Shown: piece after piece, positions 19,061-28,319 of the stretch
How the letters are laid out: each line of letters starts with the position of its first letter
Position numbering within the stretch: the stretch's first letter is position 1
Assembly: GCA_027490985.1 (NCBI GenBank)
Contig: JAIXXC010000177.1
Span: 1 to 34,331, forward strand
Direction of reading: 5' to 3'
Length of the DNA stretch: 34,331 bases
Source of the DNA: Verrucomicrobiales bacterium
Lineage (GTDB): Bacteria; Verrucomicrobiota; Verrucomicrobiia; Limisphaerales; UBA9464
Notes under the pieces: generated by a model
What the model saw: only the letters and a program-made list of their open reading frames with translations
Database searches by the model: none
Told to the model about the DNA's origin: nothing
Translations under genes and position numbers: made by a program

Positions 19061-22000
19061 ATGGCCGACCCCGTCTCCAGCCCCGCCTACGTCGAACTGC
19101 ACGCCCGCAGCGCCTTCAGCTTCCTGCGCGGGGCCTCGCTGCCCGAGGAACTGGCCCGCACCGCCGCCGACCTCGGACTGCCCGCGCTGGCGGTGTGCGA
19201 CCGCATGGGGCTCTACGGGGCCCCCCGCGTCTTCGACACCGCCCGCGAACAGGGCATCCGCCCCCTCATCGGCGCCGAATTGGCCATGGACGACGGCTCG
19301 GTCGTCCCGGTGCTGGTGCGTTCCCGCGAGGGCTACCGCAACCTCTGCCGATTGCTCTCGCGGGCCCACCTCCGGGCCGCCAAGAACGAGGCCACCGTCG
19401 GCTGGGAGGAATTGCCGGAATTCGCCCCGGGCCTCATCGCGCTGAGCGGGGATCGTGAAGGTCCCCTCCTGCGGGCCGTTCGCGGAGGTCGCGATGCCGA
19501 TGCGGCCCTGCTTCGGCTCACCCGCGCCTTCGGCGGCGATCAGGTGTATGTGGAGATCCAGCGGCAGCATCTCCGGGGCGAATCGCGCTGGAACCGGGCC
19601 CTGGTCGACCTGGCCGCGGCGCACCGCTTGCCCCTGCTGGCCACGGGCGGAGTCAGCCAGGCCACCCCCGAGGGCCGCGAAGTGCTCGATGTCTTCGCCT
19701 GCCTCCGCCACCACACGCACCTCGACGACGCCGGCACCCATCTGAGCGTCAACGACGAGGCGCACCTCAAGCCCGCCGCCGCCATGGCCCGGCTCTTCAG
19801 CGACCTCCCGAAGGCGGTGGGCGAGACCGTGCGACTGGCCGAGCGCTTGGAGTTCACCCTCGAAGACCTGGGGTACCAGTTCCCGCACTACCCGGTGGGA
19901 GCGGGCGAGACCATGGAGGGCGTGCTGCGCGACTGGACCCTCCGCGGCGCCCGCACACGCTATGGCGGCGACATCCCGGACAAGGTGCGCCGGTTGCTGG
20001 ACAAGGAGTTGGGCCTCATCGGACGCCTCGGCTTCTCGGGCTACTTCCTCATCGTCGCCGACATCATCCGCTTCTGCCGCGACGAAGGCATCCTCGCGCA
20101 GGGTCGTGGCAGCGCGGCCAACAGCGCCGTCTGTTTCTGCCTGGGGATCACCGCCGTCGACCCGATCAAGTTCAACGTCCTCTTCGAGCGATTCCTGTCC
20201 GAGAGCCGCAAGGGCTGGCCCGACATCGACATCGACCTGCCCAGCGGAGAACGCCGCGAACGGGTCATCCAGGAGGTCTACCGCCGCTACGGCCGCCACA
20301 GCGCCGCCATGACGGGCACGGTGATCACCTACCGCGGCCGCAGCGCCGCCCGCGAGATCGGCAAAGCCCTGAACCTGCCGGCCGATGTGCTGGACCGCTT
20401 CTCGAGCCTCCAGGGCGGGGGTGATTTCCCGCACACCCTCGGACTCGAGGAGCAGATGCGTCAGGCCGGCCTGCCCAGCGAACACCCCAGGGCCGCCGCC
20501 TTCGCCCGTCTTTGTCGCCGCATGCGCCGACTGCCCCGCCACCTCGGCCAGCACTCCGGCGGCATGATCCTCTGCCAGGGCGACCTCACCGGCATCGTGC
20601 CGCTCGAGAACGCCTCCATGGCCGGCCGTGTGGTGGCCCAATGGGACAAGGACGACTGCGAGGGGCTCGGCATCATCAAGGTCGATCTCCTCGGCCTGGG
20701 CATGATGGCCGTGCTGCAGGACACCCTCGAGCTGACCACCCGGCGCGGACGTCCGGTGGATCTGGCGCGATTGCCCGAGGACGATCCCGACACCTTCGGC
20801 CTCCTGCAGCGGGCCGACACCATCGGCGTCTTCCAGGTCGAGAGCCGTGCCCAGATGGCCACGCTGCCGCGCATGAAGCCCGCCTGCTTCTACGACCTGG
20901 TGGTCGAGGTGGCCCTCATCCGGCCCGGTCCGATTCAAGGCGATCTGGCCCACCCGTACCTGCGCCGCCGCGGCGGTCTCGAGTCGGTGAGCTACCTCGA
21001 TCCACGGCTCGAGCCCATCCTCCAACGGACTCTCGGCGTGCCGCTCTTCCAGGAACAGATGCTGGAGATCGCCATGGTCATGGCCGACTTCAGTGGCGAC
21101 GAGGCCGAGAACCTGCGCAAGGCCCTGAGCTTCCACCGGTCCGACGAGAAGATGGCCCAGGCCATGGTGAAGCTGCGCGAGGCGATGGCCCGCAAGGGCG
21201 TCGCCCCGAACGTCATCGACTCGATCGCCAAGACCGTGGGGTCCTTCGCGCTCTACGGATTCCCCGAGTCCCATGCCATCAGCTTCGCCCTGCTGGCCTA
21301 TGCCAGCGCCTACCTCAAGGTGCACCGGGCGCCGGAGTTCTACGCCGCCTTGCTCAACAACCAACCGATGGGCTTCTACTCGCCGGCCACGCTGGTCCGC
21401 GACGCCAAGGAGCACGGGGTCGCCGTGCGTGCGGTCTGCGCCGCTCGCTCCGACTGGCAGACCCGAGTGGACTCCGACGGAACCCTGCGCCTGGGATTGC
21501 AGCTCGTGCAGGGACTTCCCGTGGCCCAGGCGACGAGCCTGCTGGAAGAACGGGCCCGCAACCCCTTCGCGTCGTTGGACGACCTGAAGGCGCGGACTTC
21601 CCTGGGTCCGGAGGCGCTGCGGGCCCTGGCCTCCATCGGCGCGCTCAATGCCTGGAGCACCGACCGTCGTGCCGCGCTGTGGCAGGCGGAGCGCCCTCTG
21701 CGCCGCGAAGAACTCGGGGGCTCACGGATCGGGGACGACCTCGACGGGCCAGGGCTCCGGGGATCGCCCCTGCGCCCCATGTCGCCCGAAGATCGGCTGG
21801 CGGCCGACTATGCCACCCTGCGACTCACGACGGGACCGCACCCGATGGCCCTGCGCCGCGCGAGCCTGCAGGACACGGTCTGGCGGAGCGACCAACTGCG
21901 TGAAGCCCCCGAAGGCGCCCGCATCCGGGTGGCCGGACAGGTGATCTGCCGTCAGCGCCCCGGCACCGCCAAAGGCGTGTGTTTCCTGAGCCTGGAAGAC

Positions 22001-22195
22001 GAGACCGGCATCACCAACGCCATCGTCTCGCCGGAACTCTTCGAGGCCGAGCGCCTGCGAATCAGCACCGAACCCTTCCTGCTGGTCGAGGGCCTCGTCC
22101 AGCGCCGCCACGGCACGGTCCATGTGCGGGCCCTGCGCCTCGAGCGCCTTCCCGACCACGGGATCCAAACGGCCGCCTCCCACGATTTCGCCTGA
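19061..22195 (+). CDS. dnaE2: Error-prone DNA polymerase III alpha subunit DnaE2 (ImuC)
   Basis: PHP start YVELHARSAFSFLRGASLPEELARTAADLGLPALAVCDRMGLYG; GRGSAANSAVCFCLGITAVDPIKFNVLFERFLSESRKGWPDIDIDLPSGERRERVIQ; IGVFQVESRAQMATLPRMKPACFYDLVVEVALIRPGPIQGDLAHPYLRRR; C-terminal OB fold. Third gene of the imu operon. Confidence 0.96.
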   Translation: MADPVSSPAYVELHARSAFSFLRGASLPEELARTAADLGLPALAVCDRMGLYGAPRVFDTAREQGIRPLIGAELAMDDGSVVPVLVRSREGYRNLCRLLSRAHLRAAKNEATVGWEELPEFAPGLIALSGDREGPLLRAVRGGRDADAALLRLTRAFGGDQVYVEIQRQHLRGESRWNRALVDLAAAHRLPLLATGGVSQATPEGREVLDVFACLRHHTHLDDAGTHLSVNDEAHLKPAAAMARLFSDLPKAVGETVRLAERLEFTLEDLGYQFPHYPVGAGETMEGVLRDWTLRGARTRYGGDIPDKVRRLLDKELGLIGRLGFSGYFLIVADIIRFCRDEGILAQGRGSAANSAVCFCLGITAVDPIKFNVLFERFLSESRKGWPDIDIDLPSGERRERVIQEVYRRYGRHSAAMTGTVITYRGRSAAREIGKALNLPADVLDRFSSLQGGGDFPHTLGLEEQMRQAGLPSEHPRAAAFARLCRRMRRLPRHLGQHSGGMILCQGDLTGIVPLENASMAGRVVAQWDKDDCEGLGIIKVDLLGLGMMAVLQDTLELTTRRGRPVDLARLPEDDPDTFGLLQRADTIGVFQVESRAQMATLPRMKPACFYDLVVEVALIRPGPIQGDLAHPYLRRRGGLESVSYLDPRLEPILQRTLGVPLFQEQMLEIAMVMADFSGDEAENLRKALSFHRSDEKMAQAMVKLREAMARKGVAPNVIDSIAKTVGSFALYGFPESHAISFALLAYASAYLKVHRAPEFYAALLNNQPMGFYSPATLVRDAKEHGVAVRAVCAARSDWQTRVDSDGTLRLGLQLVQGLPVAQATSLLEERARNPFASLDDLKARTSLGPEALRALASIGALNAWSTDRRAALWQAERPLRREELGGSRIGDDLDGPGLRGSPLRPMSPEDRLAADYATLRLTTGPHPMALRRASLQDTVWRSDQLREAPEGARIRVAGQVICRQRPGTAKGVCFLSLEDETGITNAIVSPELFEAERLRISTEPFLLVEGLVQRRHGTVHVRALRLERLPDHGIQTAASHDFA

Positions 22196-22248
22196 AAGGC
22201 CCCTCGGCCGAAAAGGCTGTGTAAAACCGGCCACCGCACTCGGTGCAC

Positions 22249-24399
22249 TCAGCGAGACCTCAACCGGAACAACCGGCCCGAGTCGGTCGCGCTGGTGGAC
22301 CACTGGAATCGAACCCCGTCGTTCAACGGAGTTCCGGTCACGGCCCGCCATTGCCGGGGCTGATCCAGCGTGGCCTCCTGCAACTCCACCTCGGTGGCCA
22401 AGGCGGACCAACTCAACACCCACAGATCGTCTCCGAAGCCGGTGAGATCCAGGCGCAAGGGAACCGCAGTGACCCGGACAGACGCCCGGTTGTCGCTGGC
22501 ATCCACCTCCGGCGTGAGCGAGCCGGCCGCCCACTCGAATCGAACGACGGCCTCGGCCGGGACACGCACGCGCACCAGCGCCGTCCACTCCGACTGGGCG
22601 GGCAGGGTGCCGACGACGAAGTCCACCCCGGTGGCACCCGACTGGAATCCGCCCCCCTGGGCCAGCGTCGCCCCCAGGAACTCCGCCGGACTCGGCAAGG
22701 TCAGACTGCCCGTCACATTGGTCGCCGGGAGCGGCCCTTGATTGCGCGCCTTGAGGGTGAGACGGAACTCGCTCCCCACGACCACCGGTTCGGCCGAAGC
22801 GGTGATGGACACATCGAAGTCGGCCGTCGTCCCGATCAGGAAATCCTGCGCCGAGACCGCGGAACCCGCGGCCGTTTCCACCGTGATCCGACCGCTCACC
22901 GCCCCGACCGGAACGCGGGCCAGCAGACCATTGGTCGTGGCACCGACCATCGCAGCGGCCACGCCGTTGAAGCGTACGACCGCGGGCGGCCCCAGATCGG
23001 TCCCCACGATCCGGACCTCCGTGCCCACCGTTCCCAAGGCCGGAGAGAACCCGCTGATCACCGGCACGGGTCCCTGAACGGCGATCGGCCCACCGGAGGC
23101 TTCACCTCCGGGCGCCACGACCCAGACCCATCCGGAAGACGCCCCGTTCGGCACCACCGCCGTGATGCGGCGATTGTCCACCACCGTGAACACCTTCGCC
23201 GGAAACCGGTTCGTTCCGAAGAGCACGGCCGTTGCCCCCAGGAGATTGGTGCCGTTCAAGGTCAACGTCTCACCCGCCTTCACGAGGCTGGGATTGACGG
23301 CGGTGAGTTGCGGTGGGGCATGGTACCAGGCCGTGGATTCGTCCGACCCGGTGCTTCCCGAAACCGTGATGGAACCGGTTGCCGCTCCCACCGGCACCTT
23401 GACCGTCACCTGCGCGGCCGAGACGGACACCGGTGTCGCCGGGACGCCTCCGAAAGTCACCTGCCTGACCCCCGACAATCCTGAACCGGTGAGGGTCACC
23501 AGGGTCCCCGCCACCCCGTTGGTCGGCGAGAAGCCGGTGATCCGGGGCGCCAGCACGAAGTTGGACACCGTGATGAACCGCCCTCCCGGCGATTCGAGGG
23601 TCAGGGGAGCCGCCATCGGGGCCCCTGGCGGAACGACCACCGTCATGAGCAGGTTGGAAACCACCGTGAGATTGGTCGTGATCACCCCGCCGAAGGACAC
23701 CGAAGACACGGCGCGGAAACTGCGCCCGCTCAGGGTGAGCGTCTCCCCGACCCGGGCCCGGGAGGTGAAGGCCGTCACCCAGGGTGCACAGTAGAAGTAA
23801 CCGCTGGTCACCGTCGCGCCGGCATTGTTGGTCACGGTGATCGGGCCGGTCATGGCCCCCGGAGGCACCACCGCCGACACGGAGCCTTCGGTCACGGTGT
23901 CCCAACCGGCTCGGATGCCGTCGAAAAACACTCCCAGTCGGTAGTTCGGATCCACCGGGTCCAGGAAATTGGAACCGGTGATCGCCACGGTGTCCCCGGG
24001 CGCACCGCGCACCTTGTCGGCTTCGGTGAAGGCCCCGTTGCGGGCGAAGCGCTGGACGACGGGCGGCAACTGGAAATTCCAGGGGGTCTGAGTCTGCCCG
24101 AGCGCATTCTCGACGAACACCGGCCCAATGGTCGCCCCCGTCGGAACCCGCACCGAGATCTGGTGATACCCCAGACCCAGGGACCGGATGGACTCCACGG
24201 TGGCCGGAGTGAAGTTGAAGGTGACGGCCGTGAGGGGAGGATTGAGGAAGTTCAACCCGGTGAGGGTGATCAGCGCCCCGGGTTGGGCACGGTTGGTGGA
24301 GATGGCCGTCAACTGGGGAGCCCCCTGGCCCAGCAGCATGGCCGCCCCCCATCCGCACCAGGCCCAGAGAAGGGCCATCCAAGCGCAACATCGTTTCAT
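22249..24399 (-). CDS. Secreted protein with about six tandem IPT/TIG repeats, a DUF11/CARDB-like domain and a C-terminal FRLR module
   Basis: Start 24399 MKRCCAWMALLWAWCGWGAAMLLGQGAPQ; repeated pattern P.I..FSP..G..GT.VTLTG..L.....V.FGG..A....V....V...VP.GA..G.ITV; then VSITASAEPVVVGSEFRLTLKARNQGPLPATNVTGSLTLP. Confidence 0.88.
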   Translation of the reverse strand: MKRCCAWMALLWAWCGWGAAMLLGQGAPQLTAISTNRAQPGALITLTGLNFLNPPLTAVTFNFTPATVESIRSLGLGYHQISVRVPTGATIGPVFVENALGQTQTPWNFQLPPVVQRFARNGAFTEADKVRGAPGDTVAITGSNFLDPVDPNYRLGVFFDGIRAGWDTVTEGSVSAVVPPGAMTGPITVTNNAGATVTSGYFYCAPWVTAFTSRARVGETLTLSGRSFRAVSSVSFGGVITTNLTVVSNLLMTVVVPPGAPMAAPLTLESPGGRFITVSNFVLAPRITGFSPTNGVAGTLVTLTGSGLSGVRQVTFGGVPATPVSVSAAQVTVKVPVGAATGSITVSGSTGSDESTAWYHAPPQLTAVNPSLVKAGETLTLNGTNLLGATAVLFGTNRFPAKVFTVVDNRRITAVVPNGASSGWVWVVAPGGEASGGPIAVQGPVPVISGFSPALGTVGTEVRIVGTDLGPPAVVRFNGVAAAMVGATTNGLLARVPVGAVSGRITVETAAGSAVSAQDFLIGTTADFDVSITASAEPVVVGSEFRLTLKARNQGPLPATNVTGSLTLPSPAEFLGATLAQGGGFQSGATGVDFVVGTLPAQSEWTALVRVRVPAEAVVRFEWAAGSLTPEVDASDNRASVRVTAVPLRLDLTGFGDDLWVLSWSALATEVELQEATLDQPRQWRAVTGTPLNDGVRFQWSTSATDSGRLFRLRSR

Positions 24400-24656
24400 G
24401 ACCGGTGAGTCCATCCGTCGTCCGAGGCAAACCGGATGCCGCGCCCGACGGGGCAGGCTTCACCGGTGGGCGGTGGATTTCACGCCCTTATTCACAAGCG
24501 CGGGGTTCCAGAGATCGAACGACTGATGTCTTGAATAAGGTTTCGTTGGAAACGTCGGACCTGGCAATCGTGAATACCCTGTCCCCAGACGGTGGCCCGC
24601 TTCGGCTGGGCATCCCGTCCCGGTCGGCAACCCTCGGCCCCACAGGCCCGATCGAT

Positions 24657-24685
24657 TTGATCGGCCCGTGTTCCACGCGTAGGCT
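24657..24685 (+). promoter_or_regulatory. Candidate promoter TTGATC-N17-TAGGCT upstream of the DUF6600-like gene
   Basis: TTGATC at 24657-24662, 17-nt spacer, TAGGCT at 24680-24685; next plus-strand CDS starts at 24816. Pattern match only. Confidence 0.3.
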
Positions 24686-24815
24686 TTCTCCCTCTCTGCT
24701 CCAACCGGGTTCCTGAGACCCCGAGATTGACCTCCCACCCGGGCCTGATCACCACGGTCCCGGACCCTGGGATCGACTTTTCCCCAAAAATCCCCGTCCC
24801 TCACCCCTGCAAACC

Positions 24816-27281
24816 ATGACTGCCCCATTCATGCGCCGATTCTATGCTCCTCTGGGCCTGGCCCTCGTCTGCCTGGGCTCCTCGGTCGGCTGCGACACCC
24901 GATCCAAGACGGTCATCCACACGCCCCCACCCGCCCCGACCTCGTCGACGGTGATCATCCAGGGCCCGTCGGTTCCGGTGGCTCTGGGACAAACCGTCAC
25001 CCCAGCGGTTTCGACCCAAGCCCCGGCGGCGGCGACACCGACACCGGCCGTTCCTCCGGCGGTCCCCGTGGTCGCGCAGGCCCCGGCCACTCCCCCGGCG
25101 GCAACCCCGCTCGATCCCTCGGCGCCGGTCGCCATCCCGGTGGCACCGCCCCTGCCCGGACCCGTGGCCGATGTGGTTCAACTGACCCGGGGCGGGCTCG
25201 ACGAAGGGGTGGTCAGTGAATACATCACCCATATCCGGGAACCCTTCGCTCTCGGTGCGGCCCAGATCGTCTATCTCAATGACCTGGGAGTGTCGTCCAA
25301 CATCATCCACAGGCTCATGAGCCATGCGGCCGCGATCCGACCGGGATCCCCGACAGCGACTGCGGCCCCGGCCCAACCGACCGCCTCGGCCCCGGCCATC
25401 CCCACGGCTGGAATCCCCGAGGCGGCCCCGGGTGTGGTTTCCGGATCCCCGATCGCGCCGCCTGTGGAAGGCACCCCTCCGCCCGCACCGGGTGTCACCA
25501 CCACCGTCGTGGCCGCCCCCGCCGCACCGACCGTCGTCAACCAGCAGGTCTTCTACCAATCGCTCTCGCCCTACGGCAGCTGGGTGGAGGTGCCCAATTA
25601 CGGCTGGTGCTGGCGTCCGTCGGTGGCCGTGGCCAACCCGACATGGCAACCCTACTGCGACGGAGGCTCCTGGCTGTGGACCGATGCGGGTTGGTATTGG
25701 AATTCCACCTACACATGGGGCTGGGCTCCCTATCACTATGGCCGCTGGCATCAGCACCAGCGATTCGGCTGGGTCTGGTATCCCGGCTACGATTGGGCGC
25801 CGGCCTGGGTCGCCTGGCGCAGCTCCACGACCTATTGCGGCTGGGCGCCGCTGCCCCCCGAGTGCCGCTGGAACGCCAGTGTCGGCTTCTCGTGGGTGAA
25901 CGGGAATTCCGCTGTGAGCATCGGCTTCGGCATCGGTGCCACCGCCTGGTACGCCACGACCTGGGACCGCTTCTGCGACCCCCATCTGTACCATCACCGC
26001 TTGCCGCGGCAGCGCGTCGAACAGTTCGTCCAGGAGAGCAAGGTCCAGGTCTCGGGCCATCAGAACGTGAACATCCGGGGCAACAACAACACGGTGATCA
26101 TCAACAACGGGATCTCCCGCGACGAGGTGCAGCGTCACAGCCGCGAAGAGATCCGCCGCACCGAACTGCGGGACGTCAACAGCCCCGCGGCTGCGCACTC
26201 CTTCGCCGCTTCGCGTCCGAATCCCTCCGGAGGCCGGCCTGCTGAAGTGGCGGTGTATCGCCCCTCGGTGCCCGTCCATGACGCGCGCCCCCCGGAATCG
26301 GTGCTCAAGCGGCCCGAGATTTCGCGCTTGGCTCCTCCGACCGCGTCGGGCGGCAACCCCGATCGCATCGGCATCACGCCGCCGAATTCAAGGCCGCTGG
26401 TGGTTCCCTCGGGCGGAGGCTCACTGAATCCGAGCCGCCCCTCCGGCATCCCGTCTTCGGGACTGGCCCCTTCGACCACCCCGAACCGACCGGCCCCGGC
26501 CGCGACCCCCGTTCCGACCGAGCGCTTCACGCAGACTGTGCCCCAGGCCACACGACCCGGGGTCGGCACCCCCTCGGCCGCGGCCCCGAAGATCTCCGGA
26601 GGCCCTGCAACACCGCCAGTGACGAGCGTGACACCGTCGCGTCCGCCGGAATCCCGCACGACACCCGTCCCGCGCACCGAATCCGGTGCACCGAGCCCGA
26701 CGGTCACGCCGAACCCCACGCTCGCACCGAACCCGGGATCCTCGGCGCGATTCCCGGCTGGTTCACCCGCATTCGGCGCCCGCCCCATCCCGACGACTGC
26801 GCCGGGATCTCCGACTCAGCCTTCGGCGGGCGCGCCCTCGGCAAGCGTGCCGGCAGCCCCGCCCACACCACGGACCATCGTGATCCCCGAGGCGAGGGTT
26901 CCGTCGCGACCCTCGTCCGTTCAGCAGACCCCGTCCTCGACCCCGGCCACGCCCACCGCCCCCTCGGCGCCGCCGTCCGCCCCGGCGATCTCACGCCAGG
27001 AGGCCTTTCGGCCGGCCCCCGCCCCCGCGGTGACGCTGCCGCCCAGTGCCATCCAGAGCCGCCCCGCCCCAGCCGCTCCGGCTCCGGCCCCGATCCAGTT
27101 CGCCCCGGCCCCGAGCGCGGCTCCGTCACCGCGCCCCGCTCCGAGTCCCATCCCCTCGGCCGGAGGCCCACCGCCTGCGCCGGCGTTCCAACCGTCTGCC
27201 CGACCGGCTCCCTCGGCCGCCCCGGCTCCGGCCCCCGTCCAGTCCGGACGGCCCGGTCCCCGAAACCCGGCCGAACGCTGA
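24816..27281 (+). CDS. Lipoprotein with Trp/Tyr-rich DUF6600-like domain and long Pro/Ala/Ser-rich tail
   Basis: N-terminus MTAPFMRRFYAPLGLALVCLGSSVGCDTRS (lipobox SVGC); core VFYQSLSPYGSWVEVPNYGWCWRPSVAVANPTWQPYCDGGSWLWTDAGWYWNSTYTWGWAPYHYGRWHQHQRFGWVWYPGYDWAPAWVAWRSSTTYCGWAPLPPE; several hundred residues of Pro/Ala-rich sequence after it. Confidence 0.85.
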   Translation: MTAPFMRRFYAPLGLALVCLGSSVGCDTRSKTVIHTPPPAPTSSTVIIQGPSVPVALGQTVTPAVSTQAPAAATPTPAVPPAVPVVAQAPATPPAATPLDPSAPVAIPVAPPLPGPVADVVQLTRGGLDEGVVSEYITHIREPFALGAAQIVYLNDLGVSSNIIHRLMSHAAAIRPGSPTATAAPAQPTASAPAIPTAGIPEAAPGVVSGSPIAPPVEGTPPPAPGVTTTVVAAPAAPTVVNQQVFYQSLSPYGSWVEVPNYGWCWRPSVAVANPTWQPYCDGGSWLWTDAGWYWNSTYTWGWAPYHYGRWHQHQRFGWVWYPGYDWAPAWVAWRSSTTYCGWAPLPPECRWNASVGFSWVNGNSAVSIGFGIGATAWYATTWDRFCDPHLYHHRLPRQRVEQFVQESKVQVSGHQNVNIRGNNNTVIINNGISRDEVQRHSREEIRRTELRDVNSPAAAHSFAASRPNPSGGRPAEVAVYRPSVPVHDARPPESVLKRPEISRLAPPTASGGNPDRIGITPPNSRPLVVPSGGGSLNPSRPSGIPSSGLAPSTTPNRPAPAATPVPTERFTQTVPQATRPGVGTPSAAAPKISGGPATPPVTSVTPSRPPESRTTPVPRTESGAPSPTVTPNPTLAPNPGSSARFPAGSPAFGARPIPTTAPGSPTQPSAGAPSASVPAAPPTPRTIVIPEARVPSRPSSVQQTPSSTPATPTAPSAPPSAPAISRQEAFRPAPAPAVTLPPSAIQSRPAPAAPAPAPIQFAPAPSAAPSPRPAPSPIPSAGGPPPAPAFQPSARPAPSAAPAPAPVQSGRPGPRNPAER

Positions 27282-27311
27282 ACGATTCCTCCCCCAAGAA
27301 CCTCTTCCAAC

Positions 27312-28319
27312 ATGAGTCTCTCCGCACTCCTGCGCTGGCCGCTCTGGTGCTGGCTGCTGATCCTGCCCGGACTCGCCCTGGGTGACGCCTCGGTGAAGCC
27401 CAAGAGTGCGGGCACAGGTGGGCGGGTTCTCTTCGAGACCGGCTTCGAACGCTTCGAGGGGTATGACCCCGCGCTGGATCTGGTGGATGCGCTGGGGAGG
27501 GGACAGAACGGTTGGATGGCCGTGGGTCACGGCGGCAACGGACTGCTCACCAATCTCACGAGCGACTTCACGGGCCAGTACGCCTACATCGGCTATCAGG
27601 GACCGACCAACCGCGACACCAGCGTCAATCTGTTCCGCCCCTTCCAATTCGTGCCCGACACCAACGCCCTGCCGGTGGTGGTGTTCCAGGTGACCTTCAG
27701 CCTGCGGGACGACTCCCCGTCGGCCGCCGCGGCCGACGACTTTCGCTGGAGCGTCTACACTCCCGACGACCACCGCCTGTTCACCCTCGACTGCCATGGG
27801 CCCGGCCAGTCGATCAACTACGCCCTCGACGACTCCAAAGGATTCATCGGTGCCGGATACCAGTTCGAATACGGCGTCGTGTACGAGTTGGAAATCACCA
27901 TGAGCTTCGGCCGGAACCGCTGGTCGGCCTCACTCAATGGCACCCCGGTGGCCTATGAATTGCCGTTGAGCACGCGGCTGGCCCACCCGTCCCTGGGCAG
28001 CGTGGATGCGGTCTGGGCTGCCAACCCCAAAGGCACCTGGAACGACAACTACATGCTCTTCGATGATTACCGCATCGTGGCCTACCCGCCGAATGCCGTG
28101 GCTCCCTTGATGGAACTGGCCGGATTGGATGACCGGGGCCGTCCGCGAATCCGGATCTGGGGTGAACCGGCGGTGCGTTATCGGATCCAATCCAGCAACG
28201 ACCTGCAGACCTGGGTCGACCGCGACACCGCGGTGGCCACGGCTCCGGAGGGGCTCGCCACCTGGACCGATCCTCAACCGACCGCGACCCGCTTCTACCG
28301 GGCCATAGCCCTGCCCTGA
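27312..28319 (+). CDS. Secreted LamG/concanavalin-like protein with C-terminal FYR-type module
   Basis: Signal MSLSALLRWPLWCWLLILPGLALG; beta-rich region FETGFERFEGYDPALDLVDALGRGQNGWMAVGHGGNG...; C-terminus RYRIQSSNDLQTWVDRDTAVATAPEGLATWTDPQPTATRFYRAIALP. Confidence 0.8.
   Translation: MSLSALLRWPLWCWLLILPGLALGDASVKPKSAGTGGRVLFETGFERFEGYDPALDLVDALGRGQNGWMAVGHGGNGLLTNLTSDFTGQYAYIGYQGPTNRDTSVNLFRPFQFVPDTNALPVVVFQVTFSLRDDSPSAAAADDFRWSVYTPDDHRLFTLDCHGPGQSINYALDDSKGFIGAGYQFEYGVVYELEITMSFGRNRWSASLNGTPVAYELPLSTRLAHPSLGSVDAVWAANPKGTWNDNYMLFDDYRIVAYPPNAVAPLMELAGLDDRGRPRIRIWGEPAVRYRIQSSNDLQTWVDRDTAVATAPEGLATWTDPQPTATRFYRAIALP

Noticed and set aside
16940-21415. 1491-aa minus-strand ORF antisense to imuA-imuB-dnaE2
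   Set aside because: imuA, imuB and dnaE2 share the same reading register, and this ORF's codons are exactly aligned with theirs, so it stays open simply because the sense codons TTA, CTA and TCA are avoided in GC-rich genes. Translation is H/R/G/Q/E-rich with no recognisable domain.
24801-26279. 492-aa minus Gly/Arg/His-rich ORF antisense to the DUF6600-like gene
   Set aside because: Low-complexity shadow of a Pro/Ala/Trp-rich sense gene, register aligned.
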